From assembly GCA_900547825.1 (NCBI GenBank), contig URII01000004.1, positions 1 through 64,000 on the forward strand: a stretch of 64,000 bases of DNA, read 5' to 3'. Both the position numbers and the translations under genes were made by a program. Each line of letters opens with the position of its first letter. The stretch's first letter is position 1. Of the stretch, positions 61,565 to 64,000 are shown piece by piece. Origin of the DNA: an uncultured Porphyromonadaceae bacterium (GTDB lineage: Bacteria; Bacteroidota; Bacteroidia; Bacteroidales; Muribaculaceae). Under the pieces are notes generated by a model. That model was not told the origin of the DNA and made no database searches. It saw nothing but the letters and a program-made list of their open reading frames with translations.

Positions 61565-62984
61565 ATTTACGCATAAAAACAAATGCCGCACCCGCCATGG
61601 CTATGATACCGCCGGCAAGCGATACCGCCCATGGAAGCCCGATACCGTCGCCAGCCACGCCGTTGGGTGCGAAAAGAATATATGTGGTGCAAACACAGGT
61701 CATGAACATGGCCGGGAGCGCCGTTATGTAAAAATTACGTCCATGACGGGCTAAATAAACCGAACATGCCCACAATGTAAACACAGAGAGGGTTTGGTTG
61801 GTCCATGCGAAATACCGCCAGAGCACATCGAAATTTATCTGCATGAGCAGAAACGTCACAGCTATGATGGGAAGCGTGACCAAGAGGCGTTTCCATAGGC
61901 TGCGCTGGTCGATGCCGAATGCGTCGGCAATAATGAGCCGGAGTGAACGCATGGCAGTGTCGCCCGTGGTGATAGGTGCCGCAACCACGCCGAGCACAGC
62001 AAGTATGCCGCCGAAAGTACCGAGCCATGAGGTACAGATAGTATGTACAAGCGCACCTGCATCACTGCCGTTTTCGGCCATATAACCCGCCAGTCCGTCG
62101 TAACCGCCTGTAAATGCTATGGCTGCGGCAGCCCATATCAGAGCCACTATGCCTTCCGATATCATGGCACCGTAGAACACAAACCGGCCATGCCGTTCGG
62201 TCTTGAGGCAGCGGGCCATCATAGGCGACTGTGTGGCATGGAAACCCGATATGGCCCCGCAGGCTATCGACACGAACATCATAGGGAACACCGGAGCGTC
62301 CTCACCCATGGAATGTCGGTTGAAAAGTCCCTCGGCCATACCGTCAGGTATTGTGACGCCTGAAAACAGAAGATGCCACATTATGCCTACAGCCATAAAC
62401 AGCAGCGCGAATCCGAACACCGGATAGAGATTGCCTATTAGTTTATCCACCGGCAGCAAAGTGGCCAATACATAATAAAGGAATATCACCGCAGCCCAGA
62501 ACGTAACATCCATATAATCCGGGGTCATCATGCCGAGAAGTCCGGCCGGCGTTTTCACAAACACAGCCACTACCATAAGCAGCAACACTGAAGTCAACAC
62601 CCCCATTATGCGTTTTATAGAGGTGCCGAGTTCAGTCCCCACCAGTTCGGGCAACGACTTGCCTCCTGAGCGCAACGAGATCATAGCCGATACGAAATCA
62701 TGCACACCTCCGGCAAATATGGTGCCGAGCACTATCCACAGAAATGCCGCGGGGCCATACATCACGCCCATTATAGCACCGAAAATCGGACCGACACCGG
62801 CTATATTCAGGAACTGTATAAGATAGACGCGCCATGTTGTCATGGGCACGAAATCCACGCCATCAGGCTGCTCGGCCGCAGGGGTGGGCCGCAGGCTGTC
62901 AACTTTAAACACGCGCTCCACAATCGTGCCATAGATGAAATACCCGGCCACGAGCGCTATCAGCGAAATAATGAATGTGAACAT
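61530..62984 (-). CDS. CstA family carbon-starvation transporter
   Basis: A 484-residue polytopic membrane protein with CstA hallmarks: YFIYGTIVERVFKVD (about 15-30), the N-terminal GVDFVPMTTWRVYLIQFLNI, GPIFGAIMGVMYGPAAFLWI, FAGGVHDFVSAMISLR, and SGFHATQSPMMARCL. CstA proteins import peptides or pyruvate upon starvation. It is shorter than the about 700-residue E. coli CstA, as usual in Bacteroidetes. The 3' end overlaps the PHP phosphatase start by 35 bases. Confidence 0.93.
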   Translation of the reverse strand: MFTFIISLIALVAGYFIYGTIVERVFKVDSLRPTPAAEQPDGVDFVPMTTWRVYLIQFLNIAGVGPIFGAIMGVMYGPAAFLWIVLGTIFAGGVHDFVSAMISLRSGGKSLPELVGTELGTSIKRIMGVLTSVLLLMVVAVFVKTPAGLLGMMTPDYMDVTFWAAVIFLYYVLATLLPVDKLIGNLYPVFGFALLFMAVGIMWHLLFSGVTIPDGMAEGLFNRHSMGEDAPVFPMMFVSIACGAISGFHATQSPMMARCLKTERHGRFVFYGAMISEGIVALIWAAAAIAFTGGYDGLAGYMAENGSDAGALVHTICTSWLGTFGGILAVLGVVAAPITTGDTAMRSLRLIIADAFGIDQRSLWKRLLVTLPIIAVTFLLMQINFDVLWRYFAWTNQTLSVFTLWACSVYLARHGRNFYITALPAMFMTCVCTTYILFAPNGVAGDGIGLPWAVSLAGGIIAMAGAAFVFMRKYGLRPDSIVNA

Positions 62985-63015
62985 GCTGTGAATATGGAAT
63001 TATCTGTAAGAAAAA

Positions 63016-64000
63016 TCATAATCCGTCGGCGGTTTCGGCTCTTACCGCATCGTTGGAAAGCGAACGCAGGCGGGGACGCAGCTGCTCAAGCCTGGCCTCG
63101 CTTTCGAGAATGCGCGCGCCCACACCACGGTCGCCCGTGCGGTACTTCCTGCGCAGCGCGTCAAGTTCTTCCTCCAACGCATCATATTGATCCTGCACAC
63201 TGAGCAGATCGTGCATTATCTCCCGTGCCCGGGAATTGCGGAACTGGTCAAACCGGGTGTAAACCTTTCCTCCCGGCAGAGCGAAATAAAATTCAGCCTC
63301 TGCTTCGTGATGGGTCTCGCGGGAAGCGGCAGCTATGGCCGAACGCACAGCCGAATAATCCTTTCCCGGCTGCTGCGTGGCGGCGATAGAGGTCACCCGG
63401 GCCAACGCGCCGAGATCAGGAGTATCAGGAGAGTAGTTTTGGCGTAATTCACCGGGGATGAAAGTGTATATGGTGACACTGTCGCCCGGATGGTTACGGT
63501 CTGTCGCCCACCATCCTGCTCCTGTAAGATCATCGATCACAAGCATGAAGTCGTCGTAAGGCGAATTATAGGGCATACCCACATTCTGCGGCTGGAGAAA
63601 CGAGGTGCCGTCGCCCCGGCGCGACATGAATATATCGTAACCGCCCATCGAATCATCGCCCGTGGCGCCATAATACAGTGTAACACCGTCGCTCAACATG
63701 AACGGAAAATTGACATCTCCGCCCGAGGCAAGCTCCCCTTCCACAGCAACAGCCGGGCTGGTGCTTCCGTCGGCGAGCAGATCGGCCGTCATGAGCTGCA
63801 CGTTGCCCCCGGTGCTTCCCGAGCCCCACATAAACGATTGCCCGTCGGCAGTGGAGTATACGGAGGTGAACCCTGACGCGTCCAATCCCTTCGGAAGAAG
63901 TTCGGCAGGTGTGCCGATATGTCCCACAGAGGGTGACAGAGGTATATGACGGAAAAAATCAGCACGGCCTACCGTAACGCTGTCTATTATCTCTATGCGC
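63016..64000 (-). CDS. PD40-like beta-propeller protein, C-terminal part
   Basis: The frame is open to the window edge, so the N-terminus is missing; at least 327 residues are present. WD40-like/PD40 strands are visible: GFTSVYSTADGQSFMWGSGS, VNFPFMLSDGVTLYYGATGD, SMGGYDIFMSRRGDGTSF, NVGMPYNSPYDDFMLVIDD. The last 80 residues form a charged coiled coil (DQYDALEEELDALRRKYRTG ... ILESEARLEQLRPRLRSLSN). The combination occurs in periplasmic Bacteroidetes proteins related to Tol-Pal/OmpA-associated propellers. Its stop is 31 bases before the CstA start, so the two may be co-transcribed. Confidence 0.75.
   Translation of the reverse strand, partial: RIEIIDSVTVGRADFFRHIPLSPSVGHIGTPAELLPKGLDASGFTSVYSTADGQSFMWGSGSTGGNVQLMTADLLADGSTSPAVAVEGELASGGDVNFPFMLSDGVTLYYGATGDDSMGGYDIFMSRRGDGTSFLQPQNVGMPYNSPYDDFMLVIDDLTGAGWWATDRNHPGDSVTIYTFIPGELRQNYSPDTPDLGALARVTSIAATQQPGKDYSAVRSAIAAASRETHHEAEAEFYFALPGGKVYTRFDQFRNSRAREIMHDLLSVQDQYDALEEELDALRRKYRTGDRGVGARILESEARLEQLRPRLRSLSNDAVRAETADGL

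Overview
The window looks like a chromosomal segment of a Bacteroidales bacterium, most likely a Muribaculaceae-type gut commensal. The grounds are: Bacteroidetes promoters (TTTG, about 19-21 bases, TAnnTTTG) in front of many genes; a short primary sigma factor of the Bacteroidetes type without region 1.1; a SusC/SusD pair; fimbrillin, C10 peptidase and type IX secretion (T9SS) cargo proteins; DUF4465 and DUF4922 proteins; and lipoboxes followed by acidic residues. Shine-Dalgarno sequences are mostly absent, as is usual in this phylum. No rRNA, tRNA, CRISPR array or transposase was seen.

Layout. 1-11.3 kb: end of an M48-like peptidase (minus), kdsA, a TPR protein, a YtrA-type ABC transporter operon with its GntR regulator, a first giant T9SS-secreted adhesin-like protein, a GT2 glycosyltransferase and rpoD (minus). 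11.6-17.1 kb: a four-subunit 2-oxoacid:ferredoxin oxidoreductase operon, then mutS. 17.2-19.4 kb (minus): a small Ala/Asp/Val repeat lipoprotein and a SulP anion transporter with a hairpin in its leader.

19.5-27.3 kb (minus): an A/T-rich accessory island read as one operon. It holds a single-chain restriction-modification enzyme (nuclease + N6 methylase + two specificity domains, of the AloI type IIB kind), an unrecognised 560-residue protein with a PD-(D/E)xK-like site, a truncated AlbA_2 gene remnant, a Fic protein lacking part of its core, and a second Fic protein with an atypical motif. This is the most system-like mobile part of the window.

27.4-32.9 kb (minus): five overlapping genes (BadF-type sugar kinase, tandem-domain glycosyltransferase, GalT-like DUF4922 protein, SpoIID/LytB protein, AmpG-like permease). 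Their overlaps and predicted functions suggest a cell-wall sugar or muropeptide recycling pathway that I cannot match to a described one. 33.0-36.9 kb: rsmG, an MBL hydrolase, two lipoproteins, an ECF sigma factor and a small 67-residue protein.

37.0-42.6 kb (minus): a SusC-SusD-Calx-beta lipoprotein operon with no enzyme beside it. 43.0-47.4 kb: an acyl-ACP thioesterase, a C10 cysteine peptidase coupled to a fimbrillin-like lipoprotein, a candidate small RNA or long leader, and a DUF488 protein. 47.5-60.5 kb (minus): three consecutive giant T9SS cargo proteins with repeated cleaved-adhesin-type domains; two of them are evident paralogues. 60.8-64 kb (minus): a PHP phosphatase, a CstA-type transporter, and the C-terminal part of a PD40-like beta-propeller protein that runs off the window.
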